From the NCBI RefSeq assembly GCF_916618915.1, contig NZ_CAKAKE010000001.1, positions 2,959,001 through 3,023,000 on the forward strand: a DNA stretch of 64,000 nucleotides, read 5' to 3'. This document shows positions 18,173 through 28,622 of the stretch, piece by piece. Under the pieces are notes generated by a model. The model saw only the letters and a program-made list of their open reading frames with translations, was not told the origin of the DNA and made no database searches. Within the stretch, counting starts at the first letter, position 1. Every line of letters starts with the position of its first letter. This DNA is from Stenotrophomonas sp. Marseille-Q4652. GTDB lineage: Bacteria > Pseudomonadota > Gammaproteobacteria > Xanthomonadales > Xanthomonadaceae. A program made the translations under genes and the position numbers.

Positions 18173-19129
18173 ATGCCTGCTGCACTGCCACGCAAGAGAT
18201 GGTTGCCTGCCGCGGCCCTGGGGCTGCTGGTGGTGGCCTGCCCGCTGGGTAGCGGCCAGGCAGGCCTGTACGGCCTGCGCGAGAGCGGGCGCGAGACGGT
18301 CGAGGCACCGGCCCGGCTGTCCCTGCCGCCACAGCGGACGCTCACCACCGCCATGCCGGCGCGCGAGCGCACCCGCGCCGTGGCTACCGGCCTGCCGCTG
18401 GACCTGCGTGCCGCGCTGGAGCGCGATACCGACCTGTACCGCTATGCCCAGCAGTTGCGGCACGCCGGCGAGGACGGCAATCCCGAAGCGCGCTGGGTGG
18501 CCAGCCGCATCTACGACTACTGCGCCGGCTACGCGCTGGATCCGGGCGGTTATGCCCTGGACGACCAGCTGCTGGCCAGCCTGGAGCTGGAGGTCGCCCC
18601 CGGCCTGCGCGCGGCCCGCGAACGCGTGGGCCAGCGCTGTGCCGGCTTCCTCGCCAGCGACGGTCTCGGTCGCGGGCTTGTGCTCACCCAGCGCCGGCTG
18701 GCGGCCGAAACCGGCCACCTTGCCGCCGAGGCCTCGCTGCTGGCCCTGGGCGAGCCGCTGCAGGACGATCCCGGCTACCGCCGCGCGCTGGTGGAGCGGG
18801 TGCTGGCCTCGCGCGACCCCGAGGCCTACCTCGCGCTGTCCCCGGCCATGGGCGTGGCCGCCAGTGGCGACGATGCGATGCGCGGCCTGGTGGCCGGCAG
18901 CCAGTTCGCCGAACTGGCCTGGCAGGTGGCCGCCTGCCAGCTCGGACTGGCCTGCGGGCCGGACAGCGTGCTGATGGACAGTTACTGCGCCAACGCCGGC
19001 ATCTGCTCCAGCGAGCGTGGCCAGGATTTCGTTTCCTTCGTGTATGACGCCGCCGTGCCGCGGCAGGGTGCTGGAAAGATGAGCAAGTGGGTAGACAGCC
19101 TGCGCAACGGGCAGGGAGTGGAACCATGA
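18173..19129 (+). CDS. Exported protein of unknown function
   Basis: A 318-residue protein with a signal sequence ([20 protein letters not shown]) that could be read as a lipobox (VVAC) or a cleaved signal. The mature part is rich in Ala/Leu/Arg helices with scattered cysteines ([28 protein letters not shown]), resembling the Sel1-poor secreted proteins common in Xanthomonadaceae; I do not recognise a named domain. The start ATG was chosen for the signal peptide. The stop overlaps the next start in ATGA, so the two genes are coupled. Confidence 0.6.
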   Translation: MPAALPRKRWLPAAALGLLVVACPLGSGQAGLYGLRESGRETVEAPARLSLPPQRTLTTAMPARERTRAVATGLPLDLRAALERDTDLYRYAQQLRHAGEDGNPEARWVASRIYDYCAGYALDPGGYALDDQLLASLELEVAPGLRAARERVGQRCAGFLASDGLGRGLVLTQRRLAAETGHLAAEASLLALGEPLQDDPGYRRALVERVLASRDPEAYLALSPAMGVAASGDDAMRGLVAGSQFAELAWQVAACQLGLACGPDSVLMDSYCANAGICSSERGQDFVSFVYDAAVPRQGAGKMSKWVDSLRNGQGVEP

Positions 19130-19482
19130 ACTATCGCCGGATTCTCCACGGTGCCAAGTTCTGGATCTGGGTGCTGCTGTTCGTGGCCTATTCGGTCGGC
19201 GCCGTCGGCGTGCTGCTGATCGACACCTACGAGGACCGCTACCGAGGCCTGTCGCAGGTCACCCTGACCACGGTGGACAGCGAGGCGGACGTGCGCCGCG
19301 CCGGTGCCGGCCAGGTGGCCGCGGTGTACCGCGCGCAGAGTGGCATGCCGTTCTCGACCCTGCCGCCGGGCAGCACCTTCCAGATCGTGTGGCCCGATGG
19401 CTCCACCGAGTCGGTACGCGTGGTCGATCCGCGCTCGCCGGTCGGCACCGAGCCGGTGGAAGGATCGCAGCAGCCTCGCTGA
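19126..19482 (+). CDS. Small single-helix membrane protein
   Basis: A 118-residue protein with one N-terminal membrane helix (FWIWVLLFVAYSVGAVGVLL) and a periplasmic domain of about 80 residues. No family recognised. It starts at the ATG of an ATGA overlap with the preceding exported-protein gene, so they probably form a two-gene operon inserted between prmA and accC. A strong bidirectional terminator follows. Confidence 0.6.
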   Translation: MNYRRILHGAKFWIWVLLFVAYSVGAVGVLLIDTYEDRYRGLSQVTLTTVDSEADVRRAGAGQVAAVYRAQSGMPFSTLPPGSTFQIVWPDGSTESVRVVDPRSPVGTEPVEGSQQPR

Positions 19483-19535
19483 CTGCGCGGGCGCGGCCAG
19501 CAGCGCGCCTGCCGGCTGTCGGCACGCTCCAAAGA

Positions 19536-19565
19536 AAAAGGCGGGGAAATCCCCGCCTTTTTTCT
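19536..19565. terminator. Bidirectional intrinsic terminator
   Basis: GGCGGGGA (19540-19547), a two-base AA loop and TCCCCGCC (19550-19557), flanked by an A-run on the left and TTTTTTCTT on the right. It serves the plus-strand pair ending at 19482 and the convergent accC ending at 19584. Confidence 0.92.
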
Positions 19566-19583
19566 TGCCATCGGCCGTGTTGC

Positions 19584-20951
<1,368 letters not shown>

Positions 20952-20962
20952 GGAGTGCTCCT

Positions 20963-21442
20963 TCAGCCGATCACGAACAGCGGCTGGTCGAATTCGACCG
21001 GCTGGCCGTTCTCGCCCAGGATCGCCACGATGGTGCCGCCGACGTCGGCTTCGATCGGGTTGAACATCTTCATCGCCTCGATGATCGCCAGCGTCTCACC
21101 GGCCTTGACCTGCTGGCCGACGGTGACGAACGGCGGCTTGTCCGGGGCCGAGGAGGCATAGAAGGTGCCGACCATCGGCGCGCGCAGCACGTGGCCGTCG
21201 GGCAGGGCATTGGCCGGCTTGGCGCTGCCGCCGGTGGACGCCTCGGTCGGCGAGCTCATCGGCATGGCCGGAGCGGCCGGAGCCGCGGCCTGCACGGCGA
21301 CGGGAGCTGCGGCCGGGGCGGCATAGCCTGCCACCGGGGTACGCGACAGACGCACGGACTCCTCGCCTTCCTTGATCTCGATCTCGGCCAGGTTGGATTC
21401 TTCCAGCAGGTCGATGAGCTTCTTGATTTTGCGCAGATCCAT
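20963..21442 (-). CDS. accB: Biotin carboxyl carrier protein
   Basis: A 159-residue BCCP. The N-terminal part ([20 protein letters not shown]) is typical, followed by an Ala/Pro-rich linker (residues 40-80) and a C-terminal biotinyl domain with [13 protein letters not shown], in which the lysine of AMKM is biotinylated, preceded by the thumb-like region of bacterial BCCPs. The start was set at MDLRKIKK; the frame upstream overlaps aroQ and is not coding. It precedes accC by 11 bp. Confidence 0.97.
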   Translation of the reverse strand: MDLRKIKKLIDLLEESNLAEIEIKEGEESVRLSRTPVAGYAAPAAAPVAVQAAAPAAPAMPMSSPTEASTGGSAKPANALPDGHVLRAPMVGTFYASSAPDKPPFVTVGQQVKAGETLAIIEAMKMFNPIEADVGGTIVAILGENGQPVEFDQPLFVIG

Positions 21443-21509
21443 CAGGGGCCTCTTTGGTTGGGCATGGGGTGCCGGCCGGGCCGGCGAAACGGGTGGGGCA
21501 GGGCTGCCG

Positions 21510-21959
21510 TCAGGCGGCAATGCCGGCCAGGCGCCGCAGCGCGGCATCCATGGCGTATCGGTAGCTGTTCGCGCCGAACCCGCAGACCACGCCGACCGCC
21601 TTGTCACTGAAATAGCTGTGGTGGCGGAACGGTTCGCGGCTGTGCGGGTTGGACAGGTGGATTTCGATGAAGGGAATGGCCACGGCCGCCAGCGCATCGC
21701 GCAGGGCCACCGAGGTGTGGGTGAAGGCGGCGGGGTTGACCAGGATGAAGGCGGTGCCGTCAGCGGCAGCGGCCTGCACGCGGTCCACCAGCACATGCTC
21801 GGCATTGGACTGCAGGCTCTCGACCTCGTGCCCGGCGTCCTGCGCCTGGGCCACCAGCGCGGCGTCGATCTGCGCCAGCGTGGCTTGCCCGTAGACCGCC
21901 GGTTCGCGGCTGCCTAGCAGGTTGAGGTTGGGGCCGTGCAGGACCAGCAGCTTTGCCAT
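21510..21959 (-). CDS. aroQ: Type II 3-dehydroquinate dehydratase
   Basis: A 149-residue type II dehydroquinase of the shikimate pathway. It shows [17 protein letters not shown] with the catalytic Tyr following (AVYGQ), [17 protein letters not shown], and [20 protein letters not shown]. The start MAKLLVLHG is standard; another ATG six bases upstream would add two residues. No strong ribosome site is visible for either. It heads the aroQ-accB-accC run, common in gammaproteobacteria. Confidence 0.96.
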   Translation of the reverse strand: MAKLLVLHGPNLNLLGSREPAVYGQATLAQIDAALVAQAQDAGHEVESLQSNAEHVLVDRVQAAAADGTAFILVNPAAFTHTSVALRDALAAVAIPFIEIHLSNPHSREPFRHHSYFSDKAVGVVCGFGANSYRYAMDAALRRLAGIAA

Positions 21960-21965
21960 GTGCAT

Positions 21966-22269
21966 GCGCAGGAAGGAAAGGGCGGCAGTCTGGCGGATGC
22001 CGGCAATGCTGTCCAGTTCGCCGAAGTTCGCCGCGTTTTAAGCGTTCATTTGAATTTCGCCGGCAGCCCGGGCAGTTTCGGGGGCGGCGCGGGCGTGTTG
22101 GCGTCCCGTGGAGCGGCTGGTCGCCTGTTCGACGCCGATACCAGCGCGATGGGTTCCGTCTGCAGGAAAACAGGGAACGCGGCCTTCCACCGCCTTTATC
22201 ACGCGGTCTTGTTACTGACCCGGACATGATCCGCACATTGCGGCACGAACGCCCGCGCCGGGGAGCGGC
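21966..22269. other. Intergenic region without a recognised gene
   Basis: About 300 bp between the divergent aroQ and response-regulator genes. It presumably holds both promoters, but no sequence stands out clearly enough to call. The short ORFs across it have no ribosome site or family resemblance. Confidence 0.5.
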
Positions 22270-22683
22270 ATGGAGAAAGGCAGCACAATCGACGGCAGCA
22301 AAGGGCCTACCCAGCTCAAGGGTGCCCGCGTCCTGATCGCCGAAGATGAGTACACGATCGCCATGTTCCTGGCCGATTACCTGGAGTTGCAGGGGGCCCA
22401 GGTCGTCGGCCCGGCCGGCAACCTCGAGGCGCTGGCGGCGCTGGTGGACCAGCAGCAGATCGACGCGGCGCTGCTGGACATCAACCTGGGCGGAGAGCTG
22501 GTGTATCCACTGGCCGACCGTCTGGCCGAGGCCGGGGTGCCGTTCCTGCTGACCTCCGGATATGACGACAACATCCCGGCGCGTTTTGCCGACAATCCCC
22601 GCTGCAGCAAACCCTATCGCCTGGAAGCGTTGAGCCAGGCCCTGCAGGACACCCTGGCTCGTCGCCCCGGCGGCTCGCGCTGA
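22270..22683 (+). CDS. Single-domain response regulator
   Basis: A 137-residue stand-alone receiver domain. The acidic pocket (LIAEDEYT), the phospho-acceptor aspartate in ALLDINLGGELVYPLA, the switch Ser (FLLTSGYDDNIP) and the conserved lysine (RCSKPYRLE) are all present. There is no output domain, so it signals by protein contact. The next gene, 20 bp on, is a hybrid HWE kinase whose own receiver is of the same subtype (DVNLGQGATGEL), which suggests phosphotransfer or competition between them. Confidence 0.92.
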   Translation: MEKGSTIDGSKGPTQLKGARVLIAEDEYTIAMFLADYLELQGAQVVGPAGNLEALAALVDQQQIDAALLDINLGGELVYPLADRLAEAGVPFLLTSGYDDNIPARFADNPRCSKPYRLEALSQALQDTLARRPGGSR

Positions 22684-22703
22684 AGGTCCCGCCCGGAGTC
22701 ACC

Positions 22704-25109
22704 ATGTCCAGCCCCAAACCCAGCGTCACGCCCCTGCACCCGGCCCCCTCCCCGGGCTTCAGCCATCCCACCAGCGCGCAAGGCGATGCCAGCGTCCTTG
22801 GCGAGATGGCCACCCGCATCCGCCAGTTCGACTGGTCGACCACCCCGCTGGGCCCATCGTCGCAATGGCCCTCGCATCTGGCCGCCACCGTGGACCTGAT
22901 GCTCGGCCACGGCTTTCCGATGATCGTGCTGTGGGGGCCGGAGCTGATCCAGCTCTACAACGACAGCTATGCCGAGGTGATGGGCGACAAGCACCCCGAG
23001 GGTCTGGGCATGCCCACCCGCGAGTGCTGGCCGGAGGTGTGGCACATCAACGGCCCGATCTACGACCGCGTGTGGCAGGGCGAGACCCTGACCTACGCCG
23101 ACAAGCTGTACCCGCTGGCGCGGCGCAACGGGCAGGTCGAGAACACGTGGCTGACCCTGACCTACAACCCGCTGCGCGGCCCCGATGGCCGCATCGATGG
23201 CGTGGTGGTCAAGCTGTTCGAGACCACGGCCGCGCACCTGGCCCGCGCCGAGCGCGAGCGCGCCGAACGCGAGCGCCGGGAAAGCGAGGAGCGCCTGGCG
23301 CTGGCCTTCCAGGTGTTGCCGGTGGGGGTGTGCCTGGTCGACCCGGAGGGCAGGGTGCAGATGGCCAACGAGGTCATGCGCAGATACCTGCCGGGCCCGC
23401 TCGCCTCGCTGCAGGATCCGGGCAACACCGCGCGCTGGCAGGGCTTCGACGAGGAAGGCCAGTTGCTGGCGCCCGACCAGTTCCCCGCGGCGCGCGCGCT
23501 GCGCGGCGAGACCGTGGTCCCGGGCCGGGAATTCCTGCACCTGCACGAGGACGGACGGCAGTCGTGGACCCGGGTCGCCTCGGCGCCGCTGCGTGATGCC
23601 AGTGGCGAGGTCACCGCGGTGTTCTCCACTGTGGTGGATATCGATGGGCTCAAGCGCTCGGCCGAGGCGCTGCGGGCCAACGAGGAACGCTTCCAGCAGT
23701 TCGCCGCCGCGTCCTCGGACGTGCTGTGGATCCGCGAAGCGCAGCTGTTCGATGCGGAGATGGTCACCGCCGGCTTCGACGCCATGTTCGGCCTGCCGCG
23801 CGAAGAGGTGATGGGCCCGCTGCGGGCCTGGGCCTCGCTGGTGGTGCCCGAGGACCGCGATGCGCTGTTCGAGCACCTGGAGCAGGTGCGCAATGGCCAG
23901 TCCGGCGTGCTGGAGTACCGCATCCAGCGCCGCAGCGACGGCGTGTTCCGCTGGATCCGCGATACCGCCTTCCCGCTGTACGACGGCGAAGGCCAGCTCA
24001 GCCGCGTGGCCGGCATTGCCAGCGACATCACCGAGACCCGCCGGCTGGCCGAGCACCAGGGCGTGCTGGGGGCCGAACTGCAGCATCGCGTGCGCAACCT
24101 AATGGCGATGATCAGCTCGATCGTGTGGCGCACCCAGGCCACGGTGGACAGCGTCAGCGACTACGCCCAGCGCCTGTCCGGCCGGCTGATGTCACTGGCG
24201 CGCACCCAGGCCCTGCTGACCCGCGCGGCCAATGTCGGCGTGGACCTGCGCAAGCTGGTGGAGGAGGAGCTGGGGGCCGTTGCGCCGCAGCCGGGCGCGT
24301 TCTCGCTGGAGGGCCCGGAGGTGACGATGCCGCCCAAGGCGGCCGAGGTGCTGTCGCTGGCCCTGCACGAACTGGCGACCAACGCGCTCAAGCATGGCGC
24401 CTTTGCCCGTGCCGACGGCCATATCACCGTGCGCTGGACGCGCGAACTGCAGGCCGAGCAGCCGTGGTTGAGGCTGCACTGGGACGAGCGTCATCCACCA
24501 GTGCCGGGCTGGACGCCGCCGGCACGCCGCGGCTTCGGCAGTGCGCTGGTCGAGGAGCGGGTGCCGTACGAGCTGGCCGGGCAGGGTCGGATCGAACACG
24601 GCCCGGGCGGCGTGTCGGCGCTCATCGCCTTCCCACTGCGTGGCCGCGACAGCATCCTGCAGACCGATGCGCCGCGACAGGCCGGCATCCACGGTGGCGA
24701 ACTGGACCTGGGCGGTGAGGTGCAGTGGCAGGGCCTGACCGTACTGGTGGTCGATGACGACTACTACCAGGCGCAGGACCTGGCCACCGCGCTGCGCAGC
24801 ACCGGGGCCACGGTCATGGGACCGTACGGCGACCTGGCGCAGACCCGGCAGGCACTGGACCGGCACCGCCCGGACATGGCTGTCGTCGACGTCAACCTCG
24901 GCCAGGGCGCGACCGGCGAACTGATGACCGCGCTGGCGGCGACCGGCATCCCCTTCGTGGTGGTGACCGGTTACGACGCCAGTGCGCTGCCGGTCGGGGT
25001 GCATCCGCGCTGGCGCCTGCAGAAGCCGGTCAGTCCGCGCGAGGTGCTGCGTGCCCTGGCCGGCGCGTGGGACGAAGCGCTGGCCGAGGCGCCGCACACC
25101 CTGCTCTGA
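22704..25109 (+). CDS. Hybrid HWE histidine kinase with PAS domains and receiver
   Basis: An 801-residue cytoplasmic hybrid kinase without clear membrane helices. In order: about three PAS-like domains (roughly 30-155, 190-305, 325-445; the last followed by a PAC-like SRVAGIASDITE), an HWE/HisKA_2 phospho-acceptor (ELQHRVRNLMAMISSIVWRT), an ATPase with N-box ELATNALKHGAF and the HWE-type LHWDERHPPV, a linker, and a C-terminal receiver (LVVDDDYYQAQD ... MAVVDVNLGQG). The HWE subtype is often linked to light, redox or general stress signals. It is paired with the lone receiver upstream; together they interrupt the usual aroQ-dsbD neighbourhood. Confidence 0.9.
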   Translation: MSSPKPSVTPLHPAPSPGFSHPTSAQGDASVLGEMATRIRQFDWSTTPLGPSSQWPSHLAATVDLMLGHGFPMIVLWGPELIQLYNDSYAEVMGDKHPEGLGMPTRECWPEVWHINGPIYDRVWQGETLTYADKLYPLARRNGQVENTWLTLTYNPLRGPDGRIDGVVVKLFETTAAHLARAERERAERERRESEERLALAFQVLPVGVCLVDPEGRVQMANEVMRRYLPGPLASLQDPGNTARWQGFDEEGQLLAPDQFPAARALRGETVVPGREFLHLHEDGRQSWTRVASAPLRDASGEVTAVFSTVVDIDGLKRSAEALRANEERFQQFAAASSDVLWIREAQLFDAEMVTAGFDAMFGLPREEVMGPLRAWASLVVPEDRDALFEHLEQVRNGQSGVLEYRIQRRSDGVFRWIRDTAFPLYDGEGQLSRVAGIASDITETRRLAEHQGVLGAELQHRVRNLMAMISSIVWRTQATVDSVSDYAQRLSGRLMSLARTQALLTRAANVGVDLRKLVEEELGAVAPQPGAFSLEGPEVTMPPKAAEVLSLALHELATNALKHGAFARADGHITVRWTRELQAEQPWLRLHWDERHPPVPGWTPPARRGFGSALVEERVPYELAGQGRIEHGPGGVSALIAFPLRGRDSILQTDAPRQAGIHGGELDLGGEVQWQGLTVLVVDDDYYQAQDLATALRSTGATVMGPYGDLAQTRQALDRHRPDMAVVDVNLGQGATGELMTALAATGIPFVVVTGYDASALPVGVHPRWRLQKPVSPREVLRALAGAWDEALAEAPHTLL

Positions 25110-25115
25110 GGCAGG

Positions 25116-25676
25116 TCAGGGCGCCGGCTGGCCGGTCCAGCGGTCGATCTCGCCGGCGGCGAACGGCCCCAGCTTCTGCCGGACGATGCGGCCATCAGCG
25201 CCGACCAGCACGCTGTAGGGCAGCAGGCCCTGGGTGTTGCCCAGGCGCACGCTGGCATCGGCCGGGCCGGGGGTGTCGAGCACGATCGGATAGTCCACCG
25301 GCACCCGGGCCAGGAAGTCGCGCACGCCCTCGGCCGTATCCAGCGCCAGTCCCAGCACCTGCACGCCGCTGTCGCCCTGGGCGCGGGCAAAGCGGGCCAG
25401 CTCCGGCATCTCCTCCACGCACGGGCCGCACCAGCTGGCCCAGACATTGACCAGCAGCGGACGGCCGCCGAAGCGGGCCAGGTCGACCGGATTGCCGTCG
25501 ATGTCGGGCAGCACCAGCGCCGGCATCGGGTCACCCGGGCGGGCTGCTTCCACCGGCGGCGTGGTCGTTGCAGCGGGCGTGGGAGCCACCGGCCGGCCGA
25601 ACCACAGCAGGCCGCTGGCCATGCCGGCCACGGCGGCCACCGCGACGGCCAGCAGTAGCGGACGTGGCCTGCTCAT
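25116..25676 (-). CDS. TlpA/ResA-type thioredoxin, membrane-anchored
   Basis: A 186-residue thioredoxin-fold protein with an N-terminal signal anchor (LLLAVAVAAVAGMASGLLWF), a Pro/Thr linker, and the active site NVWASWCGPCVEEMPEL (CxxC, WCGPC). It acts as a periplasmic thiol reductant, probably receiving electrons from DsbD, whose gene overlaps it by four bases (ATGA) upstream. This operon, cutA-dsbD-tlpA, fits disulfide isomerisation or cytochrome c maturation roles. Confidence 0.9.
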   Translation of the reverse strand: MSRPRPLLLAVAVAAVAGMASGLLWFGRPVAPTPAATTTPPVEAARPGDPMPALVLPDIDGNPVDLARFGGRPLLVNVWASWCGPCVEEMPELARFARAQGDSGVQVLGLALDTAEGVRDFLARVPVDYPIVLDTPGPADASVRLGNTQGLLPYSVLVGADGRIVRQKLGPFAAGEIDRWTGQPAP

Positions 25677-28018
25677 CGCGCCGCGCGCAGCAGCGCGTCC
25701 TCGACGATGGCCTGGGTCAGCACCGTCGGCAGCACCGTCGGCGGCACGCCCGGGCCGTAGACCACGTACAGCGGCACGCCTACGGCCTTGTGTTCTTCCA
25801 GGAAGGCGCTGATCTGCGGGTCGACATTGGTCCAGTCACCGCGCATGTACACCGCATCCACCCGCCGCAGCAGGTCGGCGAAGGCATCGCTGTGCAGTAC
25901 GTTGCGCTCGTTGGCCTTGCAGGTGACGCACCAGTCGGCGGTCATGTTGACGAACACCACGCGGTTGTCGGCGCGCAGGCGGTCCAGCATCTGCGGCGAG
26001 TACGCCACCGTGCTGCCGGTGGCCGCCACCGTGGTGGCCGGCGCCATCCGGGTCACGCCCCACAGCGGCACCAGCGCCAGCAGGGCGACCACCGCCGCCA
26101 GTGCCATGCCACGGCGGTGGCTGCGCCAGCGGTGGTGCTCGAACCACCACAGGCCCAGTGCCAGCAGGGTGGCGCCGACGAGCAGCATCGCCATCGCATC
26201 GACGCCGCGCTGCTTGCCCAGCACCCACAGCAGCCAGATCGCGGTCAGGTACATCGGGAACGCCAGCGCGTGCTTGAGCGTCTCCATCCACGGGCCCGGC
26301 CGCGGCAGGCGCCGCGCCAGCGCCGGCATGAAGCCGATCAGCAGGAACGGCAGCGCCAGGCCCAGGCCCAGCGTCAGGAACACCAGCATTGCGAGCACCG
26401 TCGGCGCGGTGAACGCGTAGGCCAGCGCCGGGCCCATGAACGGGGCGATGCAGGGGCTGGCGACCACGCAGGCCAGCACGCCGGTGAAGAAGTCGCCGAC
26501 CGGGCCGTGGCGGCTGGCCAGCGACTGCCCGGCACCGCCGAGGTTGCCTCCCAGGGTGAACACCCCCGACAGGCTCAGGCCGACGGTGAACATCAGGTAC
26601 ACCAGCGCGGCGATGAACCACGGCTGCTGCAGCTGGAAGCCCCAGCCGGCGGCCTGGCCGGCCGCGCGCAGGGCGATCACCAGTGCGCCGATCGCGGCAA
26701 AGGCCAGCAGCACGCCCAGCGTGTACCAGAGCGCATGGCTGCGCGCGCGCTGGCGGCTCTCGCCGCTCTGCGCCAGGCCCAGCACCTTCAGCGACAGGAT
26801 CGGCAGCACGCAGGGCATCAGGTTCAGCACCAGGCCGCCCAGCAGGGCCAGCACCAGCACCACCGGCAGCGCGGGCCCGGCGATGACCGGTGCCGGCGGC
26901 TGGCTGCGCTGCGCGTTGTCGGCCGAGGCGTCGGCGGTGGGCGGTACCGGGACCTGCGTGTCCGGCTCGATAGCAGTGGCAGGGGCGGGGTTTACGGCGG
27001 CCGGCGCGGTGGCCTTCGCGGAGGCCCTGGCGTCCCGGGCGCTACGCGGCAGCGGCGGGATCACCAGCGGCGCGACCGAGGCCTCGCCGTCGGGCGAGAC
27101 CCGTCCGGCCGGCAGCGACAGCTTCACCCGTCGGGTCATCGGCGGATAGCAGATGCCGTCGGTCTGGCAGCCCTGGAAGGTCGCCACCAGGGTCACCTTG
27201 CTGGCGGCGGCATTCTCGCGGCGCAGCGGTACCGGCACCTCGACCTGGTCGAAGTAGACGACCACGTCGCCGAAGTGCTCGTCGCGGTGCGAGCGGCCCT
27301 GCGGCCAGCGCGGGCTGCCGGTGCGGATGGCGGCATTGCCCTCCAGCGCCAGCGAGGTCCGGTCGCGGTACAGGTAATAGCCGGTGGCCGGGCTGAAGCG
27401 CAGCAGCAGGTTGTTGCCATCGGTGACGATGGCCTCGAAGCCGAACGCCTGCTCCGAGGGCAGCGGCAGGTTGCGGGCCGTCTCCATGCCCGGCAGGCGC
27501 AGCCCGCCCGTGGCGTCGGCACGCGGCAGCACGCCCGGCAGGCCGGCCGGTGCACCGGTGCTTGGCAGGGCCGGGGCGCCGGCCTCGTCTGCCGGCAGCC
27601 GCACCTGCAGGGTGCGCTTTTGCGGCGGATAGCACACACCCACGTCGGCACATCCCTGGTAACGCACTTCCAGCATCAGCGTGTCCACCGAGCCGGATGC
27701 CGTGCCCGGGAGCACGGCGGTCACGTGCGTGCGGTAGACCTGCACGTCGCCGAAGAACTCGTCATGCTTCTTCTCGCCCTCGGGCAGCTGCAGCGGCTGC
27801 GCGGCAAAGCCCTGGCCGGTGGTGACCGAGGTGCGGTGGCGGTACAGGTAGTAGCCCCGGGCGATCGCCCAGCGCAACTCGATGCGCTCTCGGCTGGGCG
27901 CGCTGGCTTCCAGCACGAAGGCCTGGTCCACGGGCAGCAGGTCCTTCTCGCTCAGCGCAAGCGCCGGCAGCGCGGTCAGGCCCGCCAGGCACACGGCGGC
28001 GATACGACGGAACAACAT
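25673..28018 (-). CDS. dsbD: Thiol:disulfide interchange protein DsbD with two N-terminal domains
   Basis: A 781-residue inner-membrane reductant shuttle. It has a signal peptide (MLFRRIAAVCLAGLTALPAL), then two nDsbD-like domains instead of one: each has its own FFGDV/HFGDV strand and a Cys pair (RYQGCADVGVCYPP and TFQGCQTDGICYPP). A Pro/Ala-rich linker follows, then an eight-helix CcdA-type core with paired Cys (MPCVLPILSLK, SPCIAPFMGP) and a C-terminal thioredoxin domain with DWCVTCKANE. The start is taken at MLFRR, 7 bp after cutA. It passes electrons from thioredoxin to periplasmic acceptors such as the overlapping tlpA product. Confidence 0.95.
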   Translation of the reverse strand: MLFRRIAAVCLAGLTALPALALSEKDLLPVDQAFVLEASAPSRERIELRWAIARGYYLYRHRTSVTTGQGFAAQPLQLPEGEKKHDEFFGDVQVYRTHVTAVLPGTASGSVDTLMLEVRYQGCADVGVCYPPQKRTLQVRLPADEAGAPALPSTGAPAGLPGVLPRADATGGLRLPGMETARNLPLPSEQAFGFEAIVTDGNNLLLRFSPATGYYLYRDRTSLALEGNAAIRTGSPRWPQGRSHRDEHFGDVVVYFDQVEVPVPLRRENAAASKVTLVATFQGCQTDGICYPPMTRRVKLSLPAGRVSPDGEASVAPLVIPPLPRSARDARASAKATAPAAVNPAPATAIEPDTQVPVPPTADASADNAQRSQPPAPVIAGPALPVVLVLALLGGLVLNLMPCVLPILSLKVLGLAQSGESRQRARSHALWYTLGVLLAFAAIGALVIALRAAGQAAGWGFQLQQPWFIAALVYLMFTVGLSLSGVFTLGGNLGGAGQSLASRHGPVGDFFTGVLACVVASPCIAPFMGPALAYAFTAPTVLAMLVFLTLGLGLALPFLLIGFMPALARRLPRPGPWMETLKHALAFPMYLTAIWLLWVLGKQRGVDAMAMLLVGATLLALGLWWFEHHRWRSHRRGMALAAVVALLALVPLWGVTRMAPATTVAATGSTVAYSPQMLDRLRADNRVVFVNMTADWCVTCKANERNVLHSDAFADLLRRVDAVYMRGDWTNVDPQISAFLEEHKAVGVPLYVVYGPGVPPTVLPTVLTQAIVEDALLRAAR

Positions 28019-28025
28019 CTTCAAA

Positions 28026-28358
28026 TCAGGATTCCTCGCGGGTTTCGCTGGCGACCCAGTCCAGGTAGGCCGGCAGCCCGGCGCTGGCGGCAACGGCGAC
28101 CAGCTCCGGCAACTCATAGGGGTGCAGCTCGCGGATCCGCTCCATGGCCGCGTGCAGACGGGCGCCGGTGGTCTTGACCAGCAGCTGGACCTCGCTGTCC
28201 TCGGTGACCTCGCCCTGCCAGCGGTAGGTCGAGGTGCCGGCCGGCAGCCGGGTCACGCAGCCCGCCAGGCGCTCGCCGACCAGCGCACGGGCGATGGCCG
28301 AGGCGCTTTCCGCGTCCGGGCAGGTGGTGAACAGCAGATGGACGGTATCGCCGGGCAT
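28026..28358 (-). CDS. cutA: Divalent-cation tolerance protein CutA
   Basis: A 110-residue CutA1 trimer-forming protein with the characteristic VHLLFTTCPDAESA start, GERLAGCVTRLPAGTSTYRW and ELHPYELPELVAVAAS. In E. coli it is linked to copper tolerance and, in the same operon, to dsbD. The start MPGDTVHLL is supported by family length; the open frame upstream runs into the groES regulatory region. It is the first gene of cutA-dsbD-tlpA. Confidence 0.95.
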   Translation of the reverse strand: MPGDTVHLLFTTCPDAESASAIARALVGERLAGCVTRLPAGTSTYRWQGEVTEDSEVQLLVKTTGARLHAAMERIRELHPYELPELVAVAASAGLPAYLDWVASETREES

Positions 28359-28481
28359 GAGCCGCTCGAGTATAGGGCCTGTGCCGCTCGCGGCCTTGGA
28401 AGCGACGGCGTCCGGCCCCATCCGTGGACCGCGTTTCCAGCGCTTAGCCGGGTGGGGGGCAAAAAATTTTTGCATCCGGGC

Positions 28482-28509
28482 CTTGAAAGCCGCCGGGCCA
28501 GCTCCATCT
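28482..28509 (+). promoter_or_regulatory. Possible sigma-32 promoter of groESL
   Basis: CTTGAAA at 28482-28488 and CCATCT at 28504-28509, about 15 bases apart, resemble the heat-shock -35 (CTTGAA) and -10 (CCCCATNT) elements. It lies 114 bp before groES. The -10 match is partial, so this is a suggestion based on sequence and the nature of the downstream genes. Confidence 0.4.
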
Positions 28510-28549
28510 CCGTAACATCCCGGTCTACCGGGTTTTTTCGCAAGCAAAG

Positions 28550-28576
28550 CTGGCAGTCTTTCGGGTAGAGTGCCAA
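28550..28576. promoter_or_regulatory. CIRCE-like HrcA operator upstream of groESL
   Basis: CTGGCAGTC, nine bases (TTTCGGGTA), then GAGTGCCAA. The right arm is close to the CIRCE consensus GAGTGCTAA, the left arm matches its complement at seven of nine positions, and the spacer has the canonical length of nine. It sits 46 bp before the groES start, where HrcA repression would act. The hrcA gene is outside the window. Confidence 0.75.
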
Positions 28577-28622
28577 CTGAGCTGGACTTTTTAGAACAAT
28601 CAATCACTTAAGAGGTCTCACA

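Noticed and set aside
25568..28177. 869-codon plus-strand frame opposite dsbD
   Set aside because: Antisense shadow caused by high G+C; Arg/Gln/His-rich composition, no motifs, and the minus strand encodes DsbD and TlpA-like proteins.
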